Shown: positions 30,268 to 38,115 of the stretch, in pieces
Position numbering within the stretch: the first letter of the stretch is position 1
Layout: each line of letters begins with the position of its first letter
Assembly (NCBI RefSeq): GCF_000316665.1
Contig: NC_019678.1
Location: 558,001-622,000 of the forward strand
Source: Rivularia sp. PCC 7116
Lineage (GTDB): Bacteria; Cyanobacteriota; Cyanobacteriia; Cyanobacteriales; Nostocaceae
Reading direction: 5' to 3'
Length of the DNA: 64,000 bases
Notes under the pieces: model-generated
Database searches by the model: none
Told to the model about the DNA's origin: nothing
What the model saw: only the letters and a program-made list of their open reading frames with translations
Translations under genes and position numbers: made by a program

Positions 30268-31368
30268 ATGTCAAAAATACTATTTATTTCTGCCCATGCT
30301 CCTACTAATTTATATCCCCAAGCAGGGCAAAAGATAGCTTTGCATAATTTAGAAAAATACCATTCTGCTAATTATAACAATCCGATTGATACAACCGTTG
30401 ATATTATTGTAATTGCAAATCGAGAAGAAATAAATGCAGCAACAGACTTAGTGAATAAATATGGCGATCGCCTTTTTACCTATTCTCTTAGTAAATCAAA
30501 TAAAATTATTAACTGTTTGGGAAATTTATCTATTCCTTTTAAATTTTCTACTCGCTATAAAACAGTTTTAGCTAAACAAATAAAAGAATTACTAAAACAA
30601 AATACTTACGATATAATTCATTTTGAATATTCCCACGCTGCTGTTTATTTGGATTTAATCAAAAATCAAATAAACTCTGAAAATACTCGTATTATAATCA
30701 GCATTCATGATATTATTTCTCAATCTTTTTTAAGAAAATCCCAAAAAAAACCTATATTAGGTATCGAAGTCGCCCGATTATTCAACTTTGAAAAAAATCT
30801 TTACTCTAAAGTTAATGAATTATGGGTTTTATCAACAAAAGACCGCAATATTCTAACTTCATTATTTAATATACCAGAAAACAAAATTATCATAAAACCT
30901 CCACGGTTAAGCAATTTTATATATCAAGTCGAACGTAATACAGAAAAAATAGAAAAAAAAAGTTTGTTATTTTGGGCTGCAATGAATCGACCGGAAAACG
31001 AGCAAGCGGCTATAAAATTTATTCAAAACTGCTTTATAAATCTGCTTGAGATCGATTCAAAATATAAACTTTATATTGTCGGTTCCAACCCTTCTGTAAA
31101 AATAAAAAAACTAGCCAGCAAGAATATTATAGTAACTGGATTTATCGAAAACCCCACACATTTTTTTGAAAACGCACAAATAGGAATTGTACCCTTAGTT
31201 CAAGGTGCGGGAATCAAACTCAAAACTTTAGAAATGCTTCAAGCAGGTTTGCCAGTTATTGCAACCAGTATCGGTGCTGAAGGCATAGAAACATCAAAAA
31301 ATCTTTTTGTGAGCGATAACTTTGATGATTGGGTAAATATTATTACTAACTTAACCCAAGCGAAATAA
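30268..31368 (+). CDS. Family 4-type glycosyltransferase
   Basis: 366 aa, GT-B fold. N-terminal ILFISAHAPTNLYPQAGQKIALHNL, middle IIHFEYSHAAVYLDL, C-terminal donor domain with GIVPLVQGAGIKLKTLEMLQAGLPVIATSIGAEGI, typical of GT4 enzymes of the GumH/Stp2 type. Last gene of the rightward island operon. Confidence 0.9.
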   Translation: MSKILFISAHAPTNLYPQAGQKIALHNLEKYHSANYNNPIDTTVDIIVIANREEINAATDLVNKYGDRLFTYSLSKSNKIINCLGNLSIPFKFSTRYKTVLAKQIKELLKQNTYDIIHFEYSHAAVYLDLIKNQINSENTRIIISIHDIISQSFLRKSQKKPILGIEVARLFNFEKNLYSKVNELWVLSTKDRNILTSLFNIPENKIIIKPPRLSNFIYQVERNTEKIEKKSLLFWAAMNRPENEQAAIKFIQNCFINLLEIDSKYKLYIVGSNPSVKIKKLASKNIIVTGFIENPTHFFENAQIGIVPLVQGAGIKLKTLEMLQAGLPVIATSIGAEGIETSKNLFVSDNFDDWVNIITNLTQAK

Positions 31369-31680
31369 AAGTAGATATGAGACTTAAACAGGAACACAAC
31401 CTTGATTTTTATACCCCTTTTTCGTTACGACTTGAGGAAATTCAAAGGCTAAAATAGTTAACTTTTATTAAATCAAGGCGTGATTATTAAGATAATTATC
31501 GTAAATGTAATGGCAATGCCGGAGCAAAGAGCATCATAGATTATAATTGCTGGCTAAACTTCAACAGGCATAGTTTAAATTACCAATTGGGAATTACCAG
31601 AAGAATAAATAATATATTGGTACCTTTTTAAGTTAAAATTAAAAACTCGGTTTGGTTTAGCGCAATATTTCTGCCTAAAT
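31369..31680. other. Gap after the rightward operon
   Basis: 312 bp, AT-rich, with no ORF or clear terminator hairpin that I can support. Confidence 0.4.
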
Positions 31681-32160
31681 ATGGTTCGTTATACTCTCGT
31701 TCAAAGTCCAGAAATCATCCTTACTGTTCCCGGCAAAGATTCCAATAAAGCTCGTGAAAAAGCGATGGATAAGCTGATGGAAATCATGGAAGCAGGTGAT
31801 TTACCTACCGAACTAGAAGAAGGATTTGGTCCTCAACAGTTAATTGAAGTGAAAGAACCGTCAATGGATACTGCTAGCGGTGAAGATACGATTATAGAAG
31901 CAGTTCAACTTTTGAGCAATCTTGCAACTCTAAAGTTGAAAGTTCAAGATACACGCACCGAAGCTTTAGAAGTTCGTAAATTAGTTGATATCCTTTTTTC
32001 AGATCAATCCGTCAGCGAGGAAGAAATTTCTAGCCTCAAAGAAGGTTTTAAAGTTCTGAAAAATTTTGCTCAAGCTAATCTACGCTATAAAGACGCGCGA
32101 GAGAAAGCCGAGCAAGCTCGTGAAGTATTAGACAAAGCTTTGAAATCTCCAGATAATTAG
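31681..32160 (+). CDS. Small soluble protein of unknown function
   Basis: 159 aa. I do not recognise the family. The N-terminal 60 residues (MVRYTLVQSPEIILTVPGKD ... GFGPQQLIEVKE) look like a small alpha/beta unit; residues 70-155 are a charged helical hairpin, probably coiled coil (ATLKLKVQDTRTEALEVRKL, KDAREKAEQAREVL). Acidic and without signal peptide or membrane segment, so cytoplasmic. It sits between the last GT of the island and the second Wzc gene, convergent with the latter. Confidence 0.75.
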   Translation: MVRYTLVQSPEIILTVPGKDSNKAREKAMDKLMEIMEAGDLPTELEEGFGPQQLIEVKEPSMDTASGEDTIIEAVQLLSNLATLKLKVQDTRTEALEVRKLVDILFSDQSVSEEEISSLKEGFKVLKNFAQANLRYKDAREKAEQAREVLDKALKSPDN

Positions 32161-32255
32161 CTTGTTTGCTTCAAAAAAAATAGGAGTCAGGGATTTTATT
32201 CCCAGCTCCCGTAGAGACGTAGCAATACGCCCCGTCTCTACAATTTTCAACTCAT

Positions 32256-34457
32256 TTAACGTAGCTTAACTTTATTCACCGAAGAATTTTTAGATTCAAT
32301 TGCATCATCTGCATCAAATTTTTCTCTACTTACCTTGTAATACTGCTGGTAATTACTTTGGGAAGTAGGAGTTGTTTCTTTAGATTTATTTGCAACCAGA
32401 CCTAAAATAGGAGTACCTGATATTTGAATTTCTTCTAATGCCTGAGTAAATACAGTACGTTTGAGCTTACCTAAACCAGCTACTAACATCACTCCATTAG
32501 TATTAGCGGCTAATAAATTAGCATCAGCAAAACCAACTATAGGCGTAGTGTCATAAATTACTAAATCAAAGCTGCTGTGCAGTTCGCTCATTAGATCCTG
32601 CATTTTTACAGATGCTAGCAATCTAGTTGAATCCGGTGGAATCGGACCGGCAGCCATTACATACAAATTATCTTCGAGGGGAGACTTTTCAATTACATTG
32701 CTCCATTCCAATTCAGAAGAAATAATATCGGTTAATCCCTGAATATTCATTAATCCTACACGTTTATGTATAGTAGGACATCGAAGATTTGCATCGACTA
32801 ATAATACCCTTTGTCCCATTGCTGCTGCTGCTAAAGCCAGCTGTATCGCAACAGTAGTTTTCCCATCTTCTGGTGTTGCGGAACTAACCACGAGAGAACG
32901 AATCGGTGTATCCGAACCCAAAAGCAGAATATTGGTGTAAAGAGAGCGAAAAACCTCAAAAAAGGCAGCGCGAGTTGTTTGTTGAATTCCACTAGCCCCT
33001 GCGTCTTGCTTATTGCTAGCCACAAGTTCTTTTCTAAACGGAACTACCCCTAATAACGGTAATCTGGTACTTTCCTTCAAATCTTTAGCAGTATAGAAAA
33101 TATTGCTCAACTTATCTACAAGTAGAGCTGCTCCTACACCCAGTACTAAACCTGCAACTCCACCAAAAATCAAGTTTCTCGTCGCGCTATCAGAAACAGC
33201 TTTAGGTTTCGTTACCATAGACAGCTGCGGATCTAATAATTTCCAAGGTTGTAGTTCTTGAGCTTTTTCAATTTCCAAAGCTTGCTGTTTAGCTAAAAAC
33301 TGATTCAACGCTTGGTTCGCAATTCCTAATTCACGTTGAATATTTTCATAATCGCGCGTGACAGTTGCTAAATTCCTCACATACCCGTTGAGATTGTTAA
33401 TTTTTTCACCCAATGCAGCATCGCGCGCTCTTAAAGATTGAATGCGGCTTTGAAAATCTTTTTGAACTCGCTGTTCTTCAGCACTAAGCATCGGAAGCAA
33501 GTTAGCTTTCCTTTGCCGTAAATCTTGTATGCTTGGATTATTATCTGTAAATTTAGCAGCTTGTATCTTCAGTTCGATATCAATTTCCTGAATTTGGTCT
33601 AATATCTTTTGATAACGATTATTCTCACTTAATATTGAATTACCAGCTCTGTCTCCAGGTTGCTGAGCTAACTCCTTTTGCAGGTTCTGATACTCAGCTA
33701 ACATTTGTTCGAGTTGGACTCGATTTTTTGTTTTTTCCTGAGTTAAATTACTAATTTGGGTAGATACCTGTTGAGCTTGCTGCTCGGGTTCTATCAAGTT
33801 GTTAACTCTTCTAATTCTTCTGAGCTTATTTTGCCAATCTAAGACTTGTTGTTTAAGTCCACCTTCATTTATTCTTTCTTGAACAAATTTGATTGCTTGA
33901 TCTATATCAGCTTGACGCTCTGCCAGACTATATTCCAGATAAGCCTCAGAAACTTCATCCAATACATCAGTTACTATTTGCCTGTTTGGATCTGTATATG
34001 CAACTGTGAGAATATTTGGTTGTTCGGATACTATTATTAACTGCTTTGAGATTATCTCATAGTCTATTTCTGGATACTTTCTCTGAAGCTTTTGTACAAC
34101 TGGATCTAAAACTCGCGGACTTCGCAAAACTTTAAGTGTAGTTTCGACTTGTTGTTCTAATTCTGGGGCTGATACTTTTTCTTGAGAGCCTAGAGTTTGA
34201 GGTACATCTGCTATCGCCTTACTCTCGCCAGTTACAGGCTTGGTTAAAATTTCAAAATAACCTTGATACACCGGAGGATCTGTTTCTGCTTTTAGCACTC
34301 CTGCTGTTGCAGCAGCAACTGTTACACCGGCAATTAACAATACTCTACGGCGCAGGGCTGCTCCGACTCTACCTAAATTTATTCCCTCATCATCGTCCTT
34401 TAAATCTATAGCCCTTGCTTGTGACAACAGGTAAGGATACTGTTCTGACTTCTGCAT
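32256..34457 (-). CDS. Wzc-like polysaccharide co-polymerase and tyrosine autokinase
   Basis: 733 aa. Wzz domain with membrane segments at about 35-52 and 425-445 and a periplasmic coiled coil between. Kinase domain: Walker A ATPEDGKTTVAI (about 527-538), Walker A' VLLVDAN (about 551-557), Walker B LVIYDTTP (about 632-639). The tail contains a Tyr cluster NYQQYYKV (Tyr703, 706, 707), the usual autophosphorylation site. It is complete, in contrast to the single-Tyr tail of the paralogue at 17407-19689. Expressed alone from the minus strand, convergent with 31681-32160. Confidence 0.92.
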   Translation of the reverse strand: MQKSEQYPYLLSQARAIDLKDDDEGINLGRVGAALRRRVLLIAGVTVAAATAGVLKAETDPPVYQGYFEILTKPVTGESKAIADVPQTLGSQEKVSAPELEQQVETTLKVLRSPRVLDPVVQKLQRKYPEIDYEIISKQLIIVSEQPNILTVAYTDPNRQIVTDVLDEVSEAYLEYSLAERQADIDQAIKFVQERINEGGLKQQVLDWQNKLRRIRRVNNLIEPEQQAQQVSTQISNLTQEKTKNRVQLEQMLAEYQNLQKELAQQPGDRAGNSILSENNRYQKILDQIQEIDIELKIQAAKFTDNNPSIQDLRQRKANLLPMLSAEEQRVQKDFQSRIQSLRARDAALGEKINNLNGYVRNLATVTRDYENIQRELGIANQALNQFLAKQQALEIEKAQELQPWKLLDPQLSMVTKPKAVSDSATRNLIFGGVAGLVLGVGAALLVDKLSNIFYTAKDLKESTRLPLLGVVPFRKELVASNKQDAGASGIQQTTRAAFFEVFRSLYTNILLLGSDTPIRSLVVSSATPEDGKTTVAIQLALAAAAMGQRVLLVDANLRCPTIHKRVGLMNIQGLTDIISSELEWSNVIEKSPLEDNLYVMAAGPIPPDSTRLLASVKMQDLMSELHSSFDLVIYDTTPIVGFADANLLAANTNGVMLVAGLGKLKRTVFTQALEEIQISGTPILGLVANKSKETTPTSQSNYQQYYKVSREKFDADDAIESKNSSVNKVKLR

Positions 34458-35372
34458 AGTCTATATACACTCTTCTTACTTGTATTATCTATACGCTTTG
34501 ACTTGACGGCAGCAATCAATAGTTTGCTTTCCCTAACCACCGAATCTGATACACACCCGAGTAAATCCATTAACAGTCAAAAAAATCATTCAAGGAGAGT
34601 AAAGTATTTCCGAAAACCCTCTTGATAGACGTACCACCCTATCTTAATACTTAAAATATTGATTAATATGAAGCGATGCACTACATGTATAGTAACATTA
34701 CGCAATATTTTTTAGTAATTTATTTATTTTTTGCTCAAAATATAATCAGTCTTTCACTAGTTTATAAATTACTCGGTGTATAAATTTAATACTAACAATA
34801 AAGTCAGCTTCCTTGAATTTTTCATTGCGTCATTAAACCAAAAACTATACTGGGTCTCACTTTAGATAATATGTTTAGCATTTTTATCAATCCGCTATTC
34901 TTAACCATTGTATTTCTACTCAATTAGTTTAGAGGTTTCCGGACGAATACTAGTGTGACTATTTTACTTTATTTTTACAATTACATCCTTAATAAATCAG
35001 TAGCAAAAATTACATCTACTCTGATGAAGCCGCTGATAAGCCGATCTATTTCTATGCGGAGATCGACAACTATTATTGCTGTAAAAGCTACGTAATAACA
35101 GCTATCTGATGTTCAGCGATCGCAAAGATTGGTTAAAGAACGATTATCATTAACGGCTTTTATGTAAGAAATAGTAAAGTCAAGAGTTAACTAGTACTTC
35201 ACCAAACCGAAATTGCCGGGTGAGGGCGTAGCGTCTGAGGATTCCCGTCTCCCGGAGGGAGATAGTGAAACGAAGCGAACGCAAGGATTTCAAATATATT
35301 TAAAATCCTTTACATCGTTCGGTTTATTTGTGCCAACCTACTTAAATGAAAAGCTTCCTTGAGAAAAAATAT
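34458..35372. other. Intergenic region upstream of the second Wzc gene
   Basis: About 900 bp without a supportable gene. It is AT-rich to about 35100, then holds a GC-richer stretch with short hairpins (CTCCCGGAGGGAG near 35253 and GCGTAGCGTC) of the dispersed cyanobacterial type. Confidence 0.5.
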
Positions 35373-35514
35373 GGCATTGGTGAATTGAAATATGAATTTA
35401 TTTTTATCATATTTACTAGTCCCCTAAATCCCCCAATTTCGGGAGACTTGAAATTATTCTTCTCCCCCAGAATTGGGGGTTGGGGGGCAAATCATACTTT
35501 TAATCAGCAACGCC
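35373..35514. mobile_element. MITE-like element, family 1 copy A
   Basis: 142 bp with terminal inverted repeats: left GGCATTGGTGAATTGAAA, right AATCAGCAACGCC (reverse complement GGCGTTGCTGATT). It is flanked on both sides by the 8-bp direct repeat AAAAATAT (35365-35372 and 35515-35522), a clear target duplication. No transposase. Its interior has a CCCCC/GGGGG hairpin. A second copy with nearly the same ends lies at 45382-45513. Confidence 0.82.
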
Positions 35515-35673
35515 AAAAATATGAAGTGAAGAAGTTAGATTGACATGAATAATATTTCCCAATAGCTTCGTTGAGCAACTATAAAGATTCACAAAAATAT
35601 CATTGAAATCTAAGACCAAAAGAACACATTCTTTTGAACTTGGGATAATACTAAAATTTTCAATAAATCAAAA

Positions 35674-35745
35674 CTGGGGTGCTAGGATTCGAACCTAGGA
35701 ATGGCGAGACCAAAACCCGCTGCCTTACCACTTGGCGACACCCCA
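35674..35745 (-). tRNA. tRNA-Gln (anticodon TTG)
   Basis: 72 nt on the minus strand. Acceptor arms TGGGGTG and CACCCCA, D-arm GCCAAGTGGTAAGGC, anticodon loop TTTTGGT with anticodon TTG, T-arm CCTAGGTTCGAATCCTAG, discriminator G. CCA not encoded. The weak TGGGG-CCCCA top pair is typical for tRNA-Gln. A plus-strand ORF that overlaps it (35732-35980) is not real. Confidence 0.96.
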
Positions 35746-36141
35746 ACAAGGCACGTATATAAATATAGCTGCGATATTCGATTGTGTCAAGTACTTCTAT
35801 ATAAATAATTTAATCAGGGATTGGAAGGATATTAAAGAAGGTGAACAAAGCATCCTTTCCTTGCTTCTCCGTTCGATTTTCAGCGTATTCTGTATTGCAT
35901 TCAGCTTCAATGCTATACAGTCCTTGCAATTAATTTGCGTAGCAGTGGCTGTTAGGTTGTCACCACCATCTGTGATTTAAGCTGCGAGCATTTATTTACG
36001 TAAAAATAAAGGCAGATAATATCTACAATTGAGCATAAATACTATAATTGTCTTGCAAATAGCGAATTTTGTACAAAAACGCAACTAGCTATGGCAATCT
36101 GAACCTTCCTATGGTTTTATATTATATTGTTCGATTTACTC
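35746..36141. other. Gap upstream of tRNA-Gln
   Basis: About 400 bp; no supported gene. Should contain the promoters of tRNA-Gln (minus strand) and of the small gene at 36142. Confidence 0.4.
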
Positions 36142-36462
36142 ATGTCTTATAGCAGGTTAAGCATCAACTTTAACAGCATCGTTTCATCTATAGTTCATTT
36201 TGTATTTAATAAGGCAAAACTGCAAAAACACAAAATTCATGATTATTCTGATGCAGAATACGGAAAGGACTATATGTTTGAATCCGCAGAGAACTACAAC
36301 CAGGGTTGCATGACAGCCCGAGGTAAAGGTGTTAAGAAAGATGATTACATAATATTAAGAAACGGTTCTGAGTCTTATCGCTATCAAGTCAAAGAAATAG
36401 ATTATTATTCAAATCCGGCAGATATGTGGATGGCTTTACTTCAAAAAGTAACAGATAACTAG
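36142..36462 (+). CDS. Small protein of unknown function
   Basis: 106 aa from the ATG at 36142 (MSYSRLSINF); an in-frame TTG at 36127 is the alternative. The N-terminal 30 residues are mildly hydrophobic; residues 55-106 form a compact domain with GCMTARGKGVKKDDYIILRN and YQVKEIDYYSNPADMWMALL that looks conserved and beta-rich. Function unknown. No clear ribosome binding site. It stands alone upstream of the lasso cluster. Confidence 0.6.
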   Translation: MSYSRLSINFNSIVSSIVHFVFNKAKLQKHKIHDYSDAEYGKDYMFESAENYNQGCMTARGKGVKKDDYIILRNGSESYRYQVKEIDYYSNPADMWMALLQKVTDN

Positions 36463-36661
36463 TTTTATTTAAATTTTGAATCTAAATACTAGCAATTTAT
36501 TAAGCAATTTTACATATGTTTCTAGTAGTCCATTAGGGCAATAGTGCATGGGTAATAGTGAGAAGAGAAACTTGTTTTCTCCACCCCTCTACCCCCCTCC
36601 CCCCTTACTCTTAGTCAGCAATAAAAGTTGAGACTTAGTAGTCTTTTCTGATATTCCGTTG

Positions 36662-36733
36662 AAGGAGTGCCCGATCCAACACCGGCGTTCCTTTCTGATA
36701 TCACTAAATACAAATGGTGATAGCCCAAAGGGC
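36662..36733. other. Three consecutive hairpins, possible structured RNA
   Basis: Arms AAGGA-GT-GCC/GGC-GT-TCCTT (36662-36693), TATCAC/GTGATA (36699-36722) and GCCC-AAA-GGGC (36723-36733) follow each other directly. Could be a small RNA, an mRNA 5' leader or a dispersed repeat. Confidence 0.35.
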
Positions 36734-37208
36734 GACGTTTCAAATATCGCAGTTTTTAGTCTGAACTCCAGTTATTATATTTTTGCTACAAAGCTTTAAT
36801 TCACAATGCCTTCATGTAAATGATGTTTTGATTAATTATATCAGTATCAGTTGTTATTTTTTACTTCTTTAACTAGGATTAGTACTTAGGTGTTTACAAA
36901 AAACACACACAGGGCTGCTTACTTAACCTATATCTACCCTTCGCTTTATATAGAAATCTTGTACGCGGTTAAGTTTGCAAGAGTTATACTTCATAAACCA
37001 AAAGTGTATGAATCAAATATCTCTTCCGACAAGAGATATGTTTAAAAATTACAGAAAGGCAATTCTACTCATGGAGCGTAATTTTATATATTATATTCTT
37101 GTTGTGTTTGCAAGTAATATTTATCAGTGATAACTAAGATATTTTCTTGCAGTTTGCCTTTAATTTATTTATTTACATACATTGTAAAGATAAACTTTTC
37201 AGGCATTT

Positions 37209-37257
37209 ATAAAGCGTACTTTATCAACTCAAAAGCTTATTTAAAGCGTATATAAAG
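37209..37257. promoter_or_regulatory. Pair of operator-like palindromes with shared core AAAGCGTA
   Basis: First site ATAAAG-CGTA-CTTTAT (37209-37224), second CTTAT-N11-ATAAAG (37236-37257); both contain AAAGCGTA (37211 and 37243), spaced 32 bp, about three helical turns. They lie 96-144 bp upstream of the first lasso gene, where a dimeric regulator could bind. Confidence 0.4.
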
Positions 37258-37352
37258 TGTCGGTAATCATACATGTAAATTGCCTAAATACGCATACAAT
37301 TAAATACGTGAGTTGCAAATAATACTAGTAAATGCAGTGGTACTGAGAGCAT

Positions 37353-37667
37353 ATGAACCTTTCAAAAATGGATTGCGAAATCTCTGAATTTTCAACAGTA
37401 GTAACCGTATCAGATCAGGTTTCTTCCGACCTTGGTGGTGAAGCAGTTATCCTTAATATGAAGACTGGAATTTATCACGGATTAAATGAAGTTGGTGCGA
37501 AAATTTGGGATTTGATCGAGCAACCAAAAACCGTGAAAGAGATTCACAACTTAATTGTTGAAGAGTACGAAGTAGAACCCGAAGTTTGTAAAAATGACCT
37601 GTTATCACTGCTTAAAAATTTACAATCTGTAGGGCTAATTGAAGTAAAAAATGAGACTGCTGCGTAA
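37353..37667 (+). CDS. PqqD-like RiPP recognition element (lasso protein B1)
   Basis: 104 aa. Winged-helix RRE fold of the PqqD family: VILNMKTGIYHGLNEVGAKIWDLIEQPKTVKEI and the C-terminal helix LLSLLKNLQSVGLIEV. In lasso pathways B1 binds the leader (its YxxP motif) and presents the precursor to the B2 protease. First gene of the cluster; its end overlaps the B2 start by 17 bp, so the two are translationally coupled. Confidence 0.9.
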   Translation: MNLSKMDCEISEFSTVVTVSDQVSSDLGGEAVILNMKTGIYHGLNEVGAKIWDLIEQPKTVKEIHNLIVEEYEVEPEVCKNDLLSLLKNLQSVGLIEVKNETAA

Positions 37668-38115
37668 ACTGAATAAAACTTTTCGTCTGAATCCTGAAGA
37701 TTTATATTTTGTTTTTGTCACCTTTATTTTATTAGGAACAATTAGATTAGGGTTGCGGTTTGTTGAGTTATCTGTACTTCTGAAACTACTTCAAAAAGTT
37801 AGTAAACCAGAATTCCCGCTTTTGGGTATCAACTTAATCCAATCTGCTTTATCTCTAGAAAAAATTGTTTCTGCTGTAAACCTGACAACTCGCAATATGC
37901 CGGGTGGTGCAAAATGTTTGGCTCGTGCTTTAACTGTTCGGACATTAATGAGTCGTAATGGTTATTCCCCCGAACTTTGCATCGGTGTTGCTAAAAACGA
38001 AGAAAAATTTGAGGCTCATGCTTGGATTGAATATCAGGGGCAAGTAATCGTTGGTTTTCTTCCCGATCTTCCTCGCTACATCCCATTACCATCTCTTGAA
38101 GGAATTAAACTATGA
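37651..38115 (+). CDS. Lasso leader peptidase B2 (transglutaminase-like cysteine protease)
   Basis: 154 aa. Cleaves the leader from the lasso precursor, exposing the N-terminus for ring closure. The C-terminal part holds the transglutaminase-like active site: Cys89 in GGAKCLARALTVR and His123 in EAHAWIEYQG, with an Asp at about 139 (FLPDLP). The N-terminal ~60 residues are hydrophobic, as usual. Overlaps B1 by 17 bp and the cyclase gene by 4 bp (ATGA). Confidence 0.9.
   Translation: MRLLRKLNKTFRLNPEDLYFVFVTFILLGTIRLGLRFVELSVLLKLLQKVSKPEFPLLGINLIQSALSLEKIVSAVNLTTRNMPGGAKCLARALTVRTLMSRNGYSPELCIGVAKNEEKFEAHAWIEYQGQVIVGFLPDLPRYIPLPSLEGIKL

Larger units (their letters stand above)
36463..37352. 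other. Long leader region upstream of the lasso-type cluster
   Basis: 890 bp without a convincing gene. It holds a C-rich tract (36575-36605), three consecutive hairpins (36662-36733) and a pair of operator-like palindromes (37209-37257). A 40-codon hydrophobic frame at 37008-37130 has no ribosome binding site. Confidence 0.55.

Noticed and set aside
35346-35543. 65-codon plus-strand frame
   Set aside because: It reads through the MITE-like element at 35373-35514; the peptide is repeat DNA translated.
35732-35980. 82-codon plus-strand frame overlapping tRNA-Gln
   Set aside because: It overlaps the tRNA gene and has no ribosome binding site or recognisable content.
36575-36605. C-rich tract as a possible regulatory element
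   Set aside because: Matches the low-complexity intergenic tracts seen elsewhere in the window (for example 10190-10255).
37008-37130. 40-codon hydrophobic frame upstream of the lasso cluster
   Set aside because: No ribosome binding site, no family resemblance, not adjacent to the operon start; could be a leader ORF but is not supported.
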